Of a DNA stretch of 64,000 nt, positions 17,816 to 26,311 are shown in pieces (the first letter of the stretch is position 1; every line of letters starts with the position of its first letter). Below the pieces are notes generated by a model that was not told the origin of the DNA, ran no database searches, and worked only from the letters and a program-made list of their open reading frames with translations. Both the position numbers and the translations under genes were made by a program. Origin of the DNA: Flavimaribacter sp039888615 (GTDB taxonomy: Bacteria > Pseudomonadota > Alphaproteobacteria > Rhizobiales > Rhizobiaceae); assembly GCA_039888615.1 (NCBI GenBank), contig JBDQQS010000011.1. One strand, 5' to 3'.

Positions 17816-19095
17816 TCCTGCTGTTTGTTGTTGCGGTGTTTCTGATCACCGTGTTTCTGGGTATGCCGTTGGTTTGGGCGATTCTGCTCACAGCCGTGTT
17901 GCCGATCGTCGTATTTGATCTGGGATATCCGCTACAGGCGCTTTACCTCAATTTCATAGGCGGGGTCGAGCCGAACCATTTCCTTGCAATTCCACTGTTC
18001 ATCGTCGCCGGCGAATTGATGAGTCGCGGCGGTGTTGGCCTGCGGATCATCGGCTTCGCCCGGGCGGCCTTCGGCTTCATGCCCGGTGGGCTGGGCATGG
18101 TGGTGGTTGGCGCCTCGATGATTTTCGGCGGCATTTCCGGCTCGGCCATTGCCGACAGTGCGGCCATTGGTTCGGTGATGATCAAGAACATGGCCAAGGA
18201 AGGCTACAACAAGGCGTTTGCCGCAGGCCTCGTGGCTGCCGCCGGGACCATCGGTATCATCATTCCACCCTCGATCCCGATGCTGATATACGGTTTTGTC
18301 GGCAATGTTTCGGTCGCCGATCTGTTCCTCGCCGGCATGGTGCCCGGTCTCATGTTTGGACTCGCGTTCATGGCGGTCTGTTATTACATCGGCAAATCCA
18401 CCGGCTGCGATCCTGGAGGCCGCACCACCACGCGGGCCGAATTGTGGAGCTCGTTTGTGGGGACGGCGCCAGCGCTGTTAATGCCGATCCTCATTCTCGG
18501 CGGCATCTTCAGTGGCTGGGTGACACCGACTGAAGCGGCAGCGCTTGCGGTAGTGTACGGGCTGGTAGTGACCATCTTCATCTATCGTGATTTCAAGATC
18601 AGGGATCTGCCTCAGCTAATGATCGACGCCTTTGTCACCAGCGCCACGGTGATGGTGGTAATCGGGGCAACGACCGTGCTTGGCTGGCTGATCACGCTCG
18701 AACAGATGCCTCAGGTTCTGGTCGGTTTCGTGCAGGACCTTTCGTCCAGTCCATGGGTCTTTCTGATCCTCGTCAACCTGGCGCTGCTGGTTCTAGGTCT
18801 GGTACTCGATCCGGTTCCGGCGATTCTGCTCACCGCACCTCTGTTCCTGCCCACCGCGCTGGCCTTTGATATCGATCCGGTCCACCTTGGAGTGATCATG
18901 ACCTGCAATGTTGCCGTCGGACTGTTCACGCCGCCCGTGGGCGCCACGCTCTATGTGGCCTCGCGAATATCAGGTGTCGGGGTGCTTTCCATCGCCCGCA
19001 GAATGGGCATGCTGTATTTTGCCGCCATCTGTGCGCTGCTGCTGGTCACCTACGTTCCCGCGGTATCCATGACGATGGTCCACCTGTTCCGTTAA
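17812..19095 (+). CDS. dctM: TRAP transporter large membrane subunit (DctM)
   Basis: A 427-residue permease with 11-12 helices, starting at GTG 17812 inside the dctQ stop. The family landmarks FGGISGSAIADSAAIGSVMI and AAAGTIGIIIPPSIPMLIYG, and NVAVGLFTPPVGATLYVAS near the C-terminus, are intact. It is the sodium-coupled transport channel of the TRAP system. Confidence 0.95.
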   Translation: MILLFVVAVFLITVFLGMPLVWAILLTAVLPIVVFDLGYPLQALYLNFIGGVEPNHFLAIPLFIVAGELMSRGGVGLRIIGFARAAFGFMPGGLGMVVVGASMIFGGISGSAIADSAAIGSVMIKNMAKEGYNKAFAAGLVAAAGTIGIIIPPSIPMLIYGFVGNVSVADLFLAGMVPGLMFGLAFMAVCYYIGKSTGCDPGGRTTTRAELWSSFVGTAPALLMPILILGGIFSGWVTPTEAAALAVVYGLVVTIFIYRDFKIRDLPQLMIDAFVTSATVMVVIGATTVLGWLITLEQMPQVLVGFVQDLSSSPWVFLILVNLALLVLGLVLDPVPAILLTAPLFLPTALAFDIDPVHLGVIMTCNVAVGLFTPPVGATLYVASRISGVGVLSIARRMGMLYFAAICALLLVTYVPAVSMTMVHLFR

Positions 19096-19106
19096 GCGAG
19101 GTTGTC

Positions 19107-19397
19107 ATGTTTGCTGTCGTTGTGACGTTCAAAATCAAGGCTGGCAGGATCAATCAGTTCATGCCGCTGATGCTCGAAAATGCGCGGGCTTCGCTGCGTG
19201 ACGAACCCGGTTGCCACCAGTTTGATATCTGCACCGATGAGGCGCAACCTGACAGCGTGTTTCTCTACGAGCTCTACTCAGATCTGGCCGCGTTTGAGGC
19301 ACACCAACAGATGCCGCATTACCAGCAGTTCGGCACGGACGGCAGTCCGATGATCGAGGCTAAAGACGTGCGGACCTTTGCCACGGTGCATCAATGA
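19107..19397 (+). CDS. Antibiotic-biosynthesis-monooxygenase-fold protein
   Basis: A 96-residue single ABM domain (ferredoxin-like dimeric fold) with the usual pattern: an early beta strand FAVVVTFKIKAG, ENARASLRDEPGCHQFDIC, and FLYELYSDLAAFEAHQQMPHY. Proteins of this size include YgiN-like quinol monooxygenases but also non-catalytic helpers. It sits between the transporter and the lactonase-like gene and overlaps the latter (ATGA), so it belongs to the catabolic operon. Its role there is unknown. Confidence 0.8.
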   Translation: MFAVVVTFKIKAGRINQFMPLMLENARASLRDEPGCHQFDICTDEAQPDSVFLYELYSDLAAFEAHQQMPHYQQFGTDGSPMIEAKDVRTFATVHQ

Positions 19398-20188
19398 ACT
19401 GGGAAGTCTATGCGCTGAAATATGCCGACCGTAACAGCCGGACGCGCAAGGACAGCTTCATCTTCGACGACAACCACGATCAGCCACACGAGATGGATTA
19501 CTTCATCTGGGTGCTCAAATCAGGCAAGCAGGTCATACTGGTCGACACCGGCTATGACGAAGCCGAGGCCCGGCGCCGGGACCGGCCGATCATTCGCGAA
19601 CCGGCTACCGCATTGCAGGGAGTCGGTCTCAGACCTGAAGATATCACCACCCTGATCGTCACCCATCTGCACTACGATCATGCAGGTGGTCTCGGCCAGT
19701 TTCCCAACGCCACCATTCATCTGCAGGCCGCCGAAATGGCCTTTGCTACCGGACCGTGCATGTGCCACGACCCGCTTCGGATGCCGTTCTCAGCCGATCA
19801 TGTCTGCGAGGCGGTCAAGCGGGTCTACTCGGGGCGGGTGGTGTTTCACGATGGAGACGGCGAGGTGGCTGATGGCGTCACCGTGCATTGTATCGGCGGG
19901 CATTCGCGCGGGCTGCAGGCGGTGCGGGTACGTACTACATCCGGGTGGCTCTGCCTCGCATCGGACGCTGCGCATTATTACGAGAACGTTTTTGCTCGCA
20001 AACCGTTTCCCATCGTCGTCGATCTGCAGAACATGATGGATGGCTTTGACCGGATACGGGCGCTTGCCAGCCAACGCAGCTTGCTCATACCGGGTCACGA
20101 TCCGCTGGTGATGAACCTGTTTGAGCGCGCGGGACCGGACTACGCGGTGCGGCTCGACCGGGGGCCGGTGAAGGAGTTCACACTATGA
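19394..20188 (+). CDS. Metallo-beta-lactamase-fold hydrolase, lactonase-like
   Basis: A 264-residue enzyme with THLHYDHAGG (about 94-103), the HxHxDH dinuclear metal site, then GGHSRGLQ and ASDAAHYYENV for the third His and bridging Asp, and a late PGHDP His. This is the AiiA/N-acyl-homoserine-lactonase-like subgroup. In a sugar-acid operon a sugar lactone is a more likely substrate than a signal molecule, but this is inference. Both ends overlap its neighbours by four bases. Confidence 0.83.
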   Translation: MNWEVYALKYADRNSRTRKDSFIFDDNHDQPHEMDYFIWVLKSGKQVILVDTGYDEAEARRRDRPIIREPATALQGVGLRPEDITTLIVTHLHYDHAGGLGQFPNATIHLQAAEMAFATGPCMCHDPLRMPFSADHVCEAVKRVYSGRVVFHDGDGEVADGVTVHCIGGHSRGLQAVRVRTTSGWLCLASDAAHYYENVFARKPFPIVVDLQNMMDGFDRIRALASQRSLLIPGHDPLVMNLFERAGPDYAVRLDRGPVKEFTL

Positions 20189-21414
20189 GGATCGGGGTTG
20201 TCGCGGATGACTTTACAGGCGCGTCGGACATTGCATTGACCCTCGCCGAAGCCGGCATGAAAACGCTTCTGCTGACCGGGATTCCGGAGCAGGCATCTCC
20301 AGATTGCGACGCGACTGTGATCTCTCTCAAATCTCGCACCGCGCCAGTGGCCGAGGCGGTCGAGCAATCCCTGAAGAGCTGTGACTGGCTGAGTGCGCAA
20401 GGTGCGGAACAAATCATCTTCAAGGTCTGCTCGACCTTCGATTCCACCGATGCGGGCAATATCGGCCCGGTGCTTGAAGCCATGGCGGAGCGGTTGGGCG
20501 AAACGTCGGTGATCGTCTGCCCGGCCTTTCCGGAAAATGGGCGCAGTGTCTACCAGGGGCATCTGTTCGTTGCCGACAAGTTGCTCAGCGAGAGCGGCAT
20601 GCAGAACCATCCGCTCACACCGATGACCGATCCGGACCTGAGGCGGGTGCTTGGCCGGCAGACCAGCTGGCCGGTGGCGCATGTGCCATTTCGGACAGTG
20701 TCCAAGGGAGCGGAGGCCGTGGCCGCTGCGCTTGAGGCAAAGAGAGGGATGTTCGTTGTCGACGCCACCAAGGATGATGATCTCTATATGATCGGCGCCG
20801 CTGCAAAGGGACGAAAGCTGCTCTGCGGTGGCTCTGGCATCGCGCTGGGCCTGCCGCGCAATTTCGGCTACCAACCGGGCTCGCCGTCCTGGGTCGGAAT
20901 AGCCGGGAAGGGCGTTGTACTATCGGGGTCCTGCTCGCTGGCCACACGGACGCAAATCAGCACCTACAAACACTTGGCTCCGTCGATGGAACTGACCGCC
21001 GACGAGATCATGAACGGCACCCACACTGCTCGTAGTGCCGCCGACTGGGTCATGGCCCAGTCACATGACGCTCCGTTGATCTATTCTTCCGCCGAGCCCG
21101 ATGCCGTAATGGCTGCGCAGGAGCGGTATGGCCGGGAAGTTGTGGCAGAGCGGATCGAGGGGCTTTTCCAGGGCCTCGCCGCTGAACTCATGCGTCGCGG
21201 GATATCCCGTATCGTGACCGCCGGCGGCGAAACTTCCGGAGCCGTCGTCAAGGGGATAGAGGCCAGAACACTGGCCGTCGGGATTCGGCTTGCAGCCGGC
21301 GTTCCGGCTTTGCGGGTCGACGACCGGGCGCTGGCGATTGCGCTGAAATCCGGCAATTTTGGTGACGAAGATTTTTTTGCAACAGCGATGGCAAGGCTTG
21401 CGGAGGATCAATGA
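20185..21414 (+). CDS. otnK: 3-oxo-tetronate 4-kinase (four-carbon acid sugar kinase)
   Basis: A 409-residue kinase of the former DUF1537 family. The N-terminal domain begins with GVVADDFTGASDIALTLAEAG (about 4-24). The C-terminal nucleotide-binding domain has VLSGSCSLATRTQ and ITAGG-type VTAGGETSGAVVKG. The family phosphorylates 3-oxo-tetronate or related acids before decarboxylation. Its partner OtnC is encoded immediately downstream with a four-base overlap, which supports the call. The stereochemistry of the substrate is not predictable. Confidence 0.9.
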   Translation: MRIGVVADDFTGASDIALTLAEAGMKTLLLTGIPEQASPDCDATVISLKSRTAPVAEAVEQSLKSCDWLSAQGAEQIIFKVCSTFDSTDAGNIGPVLEAMAERLGETSVIVCPAFPENGRSVYQGHLFVADKLLSESGMQNHPLTPMTDPDLRRVLGRQTSWPVAHVPFRTVSKGAEAVAAALEAKRGMFVVDATKDDDLYMIGAAAKGRKLLCGGSGIALGLPRNFGYQPGSPSWVGIAGKGVVLSGSCSLATRTQISTYKHLAPSMELTADEIMNGTHTARSAADWVMAQSHDAPLIYSSAEPDAVMAAQERYGREVVAERIEGLFQGLAAELMRRGISRIVTAGGETSGAVVKGIEARTLAVGIRLAAGVPALRVDDRALAIALKSGNFGDEDFFATAMARLAEDQ

Positions 21415-22055
21415 GCGAGGAAACCACGGCACGCGACGGGATCGCCCGCTGGGCAAAATCGATGTTCGATCGCGGTCTGACCAACGGCTCGTCCGGCAAC
21501 ATATCGGTGCGCCTGTCGGATGGCCGGTTGCTGGTGACGCCGACCGGATCAAGCATGGGGTTCATTGATCCGGCTCGGATCAGTCTCATCGATACGTCGG
21601 GGCGGCGGCTTTGCGGCGACCCGCCGACCAAGGAAATGCCTTTGCACAGTGCCTTCTACGAGACCCGGCATGGCGCTGGCGCCGTGGTGCACCTGCACTC
21701 CTGCCACTCGGTGGTCCTGTCGGTATTACCGGAGACCGATCCGGACAGTGCCATTTTGCCGATCACCGCTTACAGCGTCATGAAGCTTGGCCGCGTGAAA
21801 CTGCTGCCCTATTTCATGCCCGGCGATCCGGCTATGGGGGAGGCCGTGCGAGGCCTTCTTGGCAAGCGCTCCGCCGTGCTTCTCGCTAATCACGGACCAG
21901 TGGTTTGTGGCAAGGATCTCGATGCGGCGGTTTATGGGATGGAAGAGTTGGAGGAAGCGGCAAAACTGACCCTTTTGTCCCGAGGGCTTTCACCGACATT
22001 GCTGACGCAAACACAGGCATCGGAAATCGCCGACAAGTTCGACGTCAGCTGGTAG
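21411..22055 (+). CDS. otnC: 3-oxo-tetronate 4-phosphate decarboxylase (class II aldolase family)
   Basis: A 214-residue aldolase/adducin-fold enzyme. GSSGNISVRLSDGRLLVTPTG (split around residue 25-45) and the metal ligands in HLHSCHS (about 95-101) are intact, with a third His late in LLANHGPVVCGK. OtnC releases carbon dioxide to give dihydroxyacetone phosphate. It is the last gene of the operon. The usual partners LtnD and OtnI are not present nearby, so the front half of the pathway differs from the standard threonate route. Confidence 0.88.
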   Translation: MSEETTARDGIARWAKSMFDRGLTNGSSGNISVRLSDGRLLVTPTGSSMGFIDPARISLIDTSGRRLCGDPPTKEMPLHSAFYETRHGAGAVVHLHSCHSVVLSVLPETDPDSAILPITAYSVMKLGRVKLLPYFMPGDPAMGEAVRGLLGKRSAVLLANHGPVVCGKDLDAAVYGMEELEEAAKLTLLSRGLSPTLLTQTQASEIADKFDVSW

Positions 22056-22123
22056 GTTTTCTGACGAAGGGCCGGACGAGAAACTGAACCGCACCTGGTT
22101 TGCCGGAGGCCATTTGGTTTAAG

Positions 22124-22262
22124 TTATGCTGCCATGGCTGGTTCGTCCAGCATAGCGTAGTAGCGTTGTTCGGCTTCGGCTGGCGGAATATTTCCGATTG
22201 GCTCCAGAAGACGGCGGTGGTTGAACCAGTCGACCCATTCCAGGGTGGCGAATTCAACGGCG
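22124..22262 (-). mobile_element. IS3-family transposase remnant (OrfB C-terminus)
   Basis: About 46 codons on the minus strand end with LEWVDWFNHRRLLEPIGNIP, then PAEAEQRYYAML and DEPAMAA before TAA. This is the standard C-terminus of an IS3-group OrfB. Nothing of the catalytic core remains. It differs from both other IS3-type elements in the window. Confidence 0.75.
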
Positions 22263-22488
22263 CGACGGTGGACCGTCGTAGTTTTGGACGGAACCCAATG
22301 TATCGTGTTCTCCGAAAGACGCCGGGTTGCCTGGCCGGTATGGAGTGCTGTTTTCTCGAGAAACGCGGGGCAGAACCTGTTAGCGCATTATTGTCCCGAT
22401 TGGAGAGTGACGCTAATGCAACGACCACCCTGCACGGATATCCATCGCAGGGTGGTCTTGTCATGAAATCAGCGGTTTTGGATCTATC
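22263..22488. other. Intergenic stretch with an 11-bp hairpin
   Basis: No gene is seen. GACCACCCTGC (22423-22433) and GCAGGGTGGTC (22447-22457) form an 11-pair perfect stem with a 13-base loop. No U-run follows on either strand, so it is a weak candidate for a terminator of the convergent genes and could equally be a mobile-element end. Confidence 0.4.
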
Positions 22489-23615
22489 TTACTTCAGTAA
22501 AGCACACTGACTGTCAGCAGCAGGTCGCCATGCATCCTCTGGAGCGATTTCGCTGATGATATCATAATAGTCATATTCACCCTTGGATTCGTCCGGTTGC
22601 TTGATGCGCGCAGCGTAAAGCGGGCGCATGACCTGCCCGTCATCGCGAATGGAGACGTCTTTCATCGAGAAATCGTTGATCGGCATTTCCTTCATCTTCG
22701 CCATGATTGCCTCGCCGTCGTCGCTACCTGCAGCTTCAGCGGCTTTCAAGTAGTGGGCGACGGCGCTGTAGGTGCCTGCTTGCGGTGCATTTGGAAAACG
22801 CCCGTTGAAACCGTCCTGATATCGCTTCGTGAACGCACGAGTTTCATCATTCATGTCCCAATAGAAGGCCGTTGTCAGACGAACGTTCTGCAGAACCGGC
22901 AATCCGATGCCGTGGGCATTGTTGATGAACATGCCAAGTGGAACCAGCAGCTGGCCGTCAGTGCCGACGCCGAATTCCGAAGCTTGCTTCATGGTGTTTG
23001 CGAAATCACCGCCGGCGTTCGCCAAGGCGATAGCCTTCGCGCCGCTGGATTGCGCCCTTAACAGGTATGACGAAAAGTCATTGGAGCCCAGCGGATGCAG
23101 GACAGAACCCACGACCTCGCCGCCGCCATCCTTGATGAAGGTTGTCGCATCGGCTTCCCACGCCTTGCCGAAGGCATAGTCGACGGTAATGAAGTAGTAG
23201 CTGTCGATGCCTTCACCCAGCAGTGCGTTGACCGTCGCTCGCGGCAGTGCGTATGTGTCGACGACCCACTGTGTCGTCATCGGCGAACAACGGTCATTGG
23301 TGAAAAAGGACGAAGCCGTGCCCGAAAGCATCAGCGGCTTCTTGCGCTCCGCCATCATGTCGTGAACGGCGCTAGCAATGGAAGACGCCGAGCAGCTGAC
23401 GATTGCGTCAACGCCTTCTTCATCCAGCCATTTCAGCGCAACCGCGGCGCCGACATCCGGTTTGTTCTGATCATCGGCCACGACGATTTCAATCTTCTTG
23501 CCATTGATCTCGCCACCGGCGTCTTCAACCGCCAGTTTTGCTGCAACGACGGCTCCCGGGCCGCAATTGTCTGCGTATGGGCCTGACTGGTCATTCATTA
23601 TCCCGATCTTGATAA
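22489..23615 (-). pseudogene. Branched-chain amino-acid-type ABC binding protein, signal peptide lost
   Basis: About 375 codons of a LivJ-like periplasmic binding protein survive: IKIGIMNDQSGPYADNCGPG at the start, INGKKIEIVVADDQNKPDVG, then VDAIVSCSASSIASAVHDMM. The N-terminal signal peptide is gone because an IS3-family element ends exactly in front of codon IKIG. An ATG inside the IS could start a cytoplasmic product with 11 IS-derived residues, but it could not be exported. No permease or ATPase genes remain beside it. Confidence 0.85.
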
Positions 23616-23645
23616 TGGACTTGCCCGGATTTAGTAGAGAGACCT

Positions 23646-24512
23646 TCACTCTGTGATGGCCATTTCGGCCTCGAATGATACCGGCGATTTGTATCCCAGA
23701 GCGGAATGTCGCCGACGTGGATTGTAGAAGCCGTCGATGTATCGGCCAAGAGCCAATTCTGCGTCGGCGCGGGTCTGGAAGATCGTTCTCCAGACCAACT
23801 CGTTCTTGATCGTCTTGAAGACGGTTTCGACCATGGCATTATCGAAGCAATTGCCCTTGCCGCTCATTGACGGGGTGATGCTGTTCGCCTTCAAAAGCCG
23901 CTGATAGTCATGCGAGCAATATTGGCTGCCGCGATCCGTATGTTGGATGAGCCCTGGCGGCGGGCTACGCAGGGTGACGGCGCGTCGTAGCGCGTTGAGG
24001 GCCAGATCCTTCTTCAACCGGTCACTCGTTGCCCAGCCGACAATGCGGCGGGAATAAAGGTCGAGCACGATGGCCAAATAGAGCCAGCCCTCGGCCGTCC
24101 AGACGTAACTGATGTCGGCGCCCCACTTCTGATCGGGGCCGTCGCAACTGAAGTCCTGGTCAAGGAGATTGGCGGCGACTGGACCGCCATGCCTGCTGTC
24201 CGTCGTCTTCTTGTAGCGACGTTTCTGCAGAGCCTTTAAGCCATTGTCGCGCATCAGCCGGGCAACGCGATGCCGCCCGACATCAAGACCGTCTTCCTTG
24301 AGCTCGACATGCATGCGGGGCGCACCATAAGTCTCATTGGACGTGGCGAATTGCGAACGGATATGCGCCAGCAAGACCAGGTCCTCATTCTGCCGGCGAC
24401 TGGCGGGGCGGCCCTTCCAGGCAAAATATCCGCTCTCGCTAACGCCAAGAACGGTGCATAGGCGATACACGGGGAATTCCTTCTTCGCCTCATCGATGAA
24501 CTCGAATCTCAT
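23646..24512 (-). CDS. IS3-family transposase OrfB
   Basis: A 288-residue integrase core with the D,D(35)E residues in KWGADISYVWT, LIQHTDRGSQYCSHDYQ and FDNAMVETVFKTIK. An HTH_21-type region precedes it (YGAPRMHVELKEDG...RHRVARLMRDNGL). It overlaps orfA by four bases, consistent with production of OrfAB by frameshifting. It appears intact. Confidence 0.93.
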   Translation of the reverse strand: MRFEFIDEAKKEFPVYRLCTVLGVSESGYFAWKGRPASRRQNEDLVLLAHIRSQFATSNETYGAPRMHVELKEDGLDVGRHRVARLMRDNGLKALQKRRYKKTTDSRHGGPVAANLLDQDFSCDGPDQKWGADISYVWTAEGWLYLAIVLDLYSRRIVGWATSDRLKKDLALNALRRAVTLRSPPPGLIQHTDRGSQYCSHDYQRLLKANSITPSMSGKGNCFDNAMVETVFKTIKNELVWRTIFQTRADAELALGRYIDGFYNPRRRHSALGYKSPVSFEAEMAITE

Positions 24513-24799
24513 CGACTTCCCTCCTTGGCGAAAAAAGTTGCGGCCCGCTTCAAGATCTCGCGCTCCTGACGAAGAAGTTCGTTCTCCTTGCGCAACCGTG
24601 CCAGTTCCTTGGCCGTATCCTCATGTGGACCGGCCAGTAGATCCGCTTCCCGATATTGCCGCTTCCACCGCGTCAGGCTGGACAATCCGATCCCCAGATC
24701 ATCCGCCACCTGCATTATTGTGCGGTCACTCGTTTCCGTCAGCCGAACCGCTTCCTTCTTGAACTCTTCCGTGAAAATCCGTCGTTCTCGTTTGCCCAT
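24509..24799 (-). CDS. IS3-family OrfA (transposase helix-turn-helix subunit)
   Basis: A 96-residue protein with an HTH (FKKEAVRLTETSDRTIMQVA) followed by a leucine-zipper helix (ELARLRKENELLRQEREIL). It is the DNA-binding part of the transposase. Its GTCCTCCT-type SD lies just before ATG 24799. It is intact. Confidence 0.92.
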   Translation of the reverse strand: MGKRERRIFTEEFKKEAVRLTETSDRTIMQVADDLGIGLSSLTRWKRQYREADLLAGPHEDTAKELARLRKENELLRQEREILKRAATFFAKEGSR

Positions 24800-24984
24800 C
24801 GGGTCCTCCTGTCGCGCTGAACGCTATCAGAAAGTCCCTCCACTTTTCCCGGGCAAGTCCACTTGTGCGTACGCTTTCATTGGAGCCCCTCTTTGCACCG
24901 GAAGATTAGGAGGCAATTTATGTATTTGCAACTATCTGGCGAAGAATATATCCCAGCTCTCACTGGTGACTTTAGGGGTTGTCG

Positions 24985-25455
24985 ATGCATACAGGTGTAG
25001 AAGTGACACGCTTGATTCATGAGAACATGCTTGTGGTGGTGGAACACGCATTCGCGCAACCAAAAATACGTGACCTTCTAGACGCAACATTTGAAGGTGA
25101 ATGGAAATATCTGAGGAGTACGCTCTATGAGGTTGCAGAAGTTAGAGCTGACCGAGCGTTGCTAGAGATGGCGGCGCAGATGCGTATTTTGGACGACAAG
25201 GAAAATATCGGAGATATATTCCGGCGATATGGAGCTGAGCCGCTTGGGACAGTGGAACAAACAGATGGTACAAAAACCGACCTGCATTATAGGGATATGA
25301 CGAACAAGATATTGCACGCCAAGGGGTTTGAGTGGGACTGGTCTGATCGAGACAACCCTGGTGTTATTTGCCACTCACTCGATGAATCTCGTTGGGTCAC
25401 AGCAGAAATTAAATTCATACCGCTGATGGGCTTGATCGGGGATCTGATGTATTAG
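24985..25455 (+). CDS. Hypothetical protein, first gene of an AT-rich pair
   Basis: A 156-residue protein with no family I recognise. It is mixed alpha/beta, acidic and soluble, with a helical N-terminal part (VTRLIHENMLVVVEHAF) and a Trp-rich WDWSDRDNPG segment near residue 120. Base composition is clearly lower in GC than the flanking core genes, suggesting acquisition. It is followed after two bases by a HEPN-like gene, so the two form an operon. ATG 24985 is preferred to TTG 24979. Confidence 0.65.
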   Translation: MHTGVEVTRLIHENMLVVVEHAFAQPKIRDLLDATFEGEWKYLRSTLYEVAEVRADRALLEMAAQMRILDDKENIGDIFRRYGAEPLGTVEQTDGTKTDLHYRDMTNKILHAKGFEWDWSDRDNPGVICHSLDESRWVTAEIKFIPLMGLIGDLMY

Positions 25456-25457
25456 TC

Positions 25458-25904
25458 ATGGCCGATCAGCAAACCACTCCCCTCGGATTATTCAACTATG
25501 CAGAGTCCTATTGGCAATCGGCAGTAGCACTCCAGAAGGCACGGGTACAGGCGACTCATGCGGCCTCACCGGTTTTATTTCTATATTATCATGCTGTAGA
25601 GCTGTATCTTAAAGCCTGCTTGCACGGAAATGGTATCTCGATACCTGAATTGCGCAAAAATTTTGGTCATAGCGCCCTTAAGCTTGCTGTCGAAGCGCAG
25701 AGGTATGGCATTCAATTTGATGAAGAAGACATGGAGGTGTTTTCATATATGACTGATACCGATGCAGTGATAGACTCTCGCTACCTGCGAACAGGGTATT
25801 TCAACAGACCTACGCACGAAGCGCTCGACCGAACGTGTCAAAGCATCCGCCAGCTCATTGGTACCGCTCTAAAGAAAAAGGGGTACTCTGTGCATTGGAT
25901 CTGA
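25458..25904 (+). CDS. HEPN-like domain protein
   Basis: A 148-residue, all-helical protein with HEPN-fold features: LFLYYHAVELYLKACLHGNG (about 33-52), then ELRKNFGHSALKLAVEA, in which R-x4-H appears. The fold is common in RNases of toxin-antitoxin and defence systems, but this GH-type motif also occurs in non-catalytic members. It is co-transcribed with the unknown gene upstream, low in GC, and lies in an IS/tRNA-bounded accessory stretch. A two-gene defence or toxin-antitoxin unit is possible, though unproven. Confidence 0.6.
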   Translation: MADQQTTPLGLFNYAESYWQSAVALQKARVQATHAASPVLFLYYHAVELYLKACLHGNGISIPELRKNFGHSALKLAVEAQRYGIQFDEEDMEVFSYMTDTDAVIDSRYLRTGYFNRPTHEALDRTCQSIRQLIGTALKKKGYSVHWI

Positions 25905-26127
25905 TGCCGATTTGAAATGAGCAGAGTCTATATTTTTTTGCCTCGACCACTAATTCGTGTGCGACGGCTATTACATCTTCTCGTTCGTAGCACTCGCCGT
26001 TGTCGAGCGTATTTCCGGCTGTTCCTAGATTGGCTATCTGAGATTTTTTGTGAAATCGCGCACCAGTCGGCGTATGGATGAGTTCGTCGCCATCCCATTC
26101 AAATTGATCTTTAGTAACTTCTGTCAT
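25855..26127 (-). CDS. Small conserved hypothetical protein
   Basis: A 90-residue acidic protein beginning MTEVTKDQFEWDGDELIH and TPTGARFH, with ECYEREDVIAVAHELVVEAK in the C-terminal half. The pattern (Trp-Asp-Gly-Asp, Pro-Thr-Gly-Ala, then a helix) looks like a short alphaproteobacterial protein of unknown role. It converges on the HEPN-like gene and overlaps its end by 50 bases. Confidence 0.5.
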   Translation of the reverse strand: MTEVTKDQFEWDGDELIHTPTGARFHKKSQIANLGTAGNTLDNGECYEREDVIAVAHELVVEAKKYRLCSFQIGIRSNAQSTPFSLERYQ

Positions 26128-26162
26128 GACACCTATCCGGTTGTCAGATGGCCTAAAACTAA

Positions 26163-26184
26163 GGGCCGCCCCGGAGGACGACCC
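26163..26184 (-). terminator. Rho-independent terminator after the 38-residue peptide gene
   Basis: On the minus strand GGGTCGTCC and GGGCGGCCC form a nine-pair stem (two G-U) with a four-base loop, followed by TTAGTTTTAG. It begins about ten bases after the stop of the small gene at 26195. Confidence 0.6.
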
Positions 26185-26194
26185 CTAACAGACC

Positions 26195-26311
26195 TTACAG
26201 TCCGAAATAACCCAGAAGCCAGCCGAAAGCGATAGTGCTTAAGGCAATCTTCATTCGGTAAACCGAACCATCAGACCTGCTGGCTTCGAGTGTAAAAGTT
26301 GCTCGCAACAT
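26195..26311 (-). CDS. 38-residue putative membrane peptide
   Basis: An ATG at 26311 opens a 38-codon frame, with a polar N-terminal half (MLRATFTLEASRSDGSVYR) and a C-terminal hydrophobic segment (IALSTIAFGWLLGYFGL). The coding signal is unusually good for such a short frame: AGGAAGGGGG lies five bases before the ATG and a terminator follows the stop. The G-run of the SD can pair with CCCCC at 26326-26330, which could regulate translation. No homologue is recognised. It may be a small membrane protein or toxin-like peptide. Confidence 0.5.
   Translation of the reverse strand: MLRATFTLEASRSDGSVYRMKIALSTIAFGWLLGYFGL

Larger units (their letters stand above)
23616..24861 (-). mobile_element. 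Complete IS3-family insertion sequence, 1246 bp
   Basis: Both ends are visible. TGGACTTGCCCGG begins the left repeat, and the same 13 bases begin the right repeat read inward. Over 28 bases the two ends match at 22. It contains orfA and orfB in the usual overlapping arrangement. The three flanking bases are TAA on the left and CTT on the right, so no target duplication is visible, which hints at recombination or deletion after insertion. Confidence 0.88.

Noticed and set aside
19394..20188. Quorum-quenching AHL lactonase
   Set aside because: The fold fits, but the gene lies inside a sugar-acid operon, so a sugar lactone is a better guess. The name was not applied.
22423..22457. Rho-independent terminator
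   Set aside because: The stem is strong, but the loop is 13 bases and no T-run follows on either strand. It is kept only as a hairpin note.
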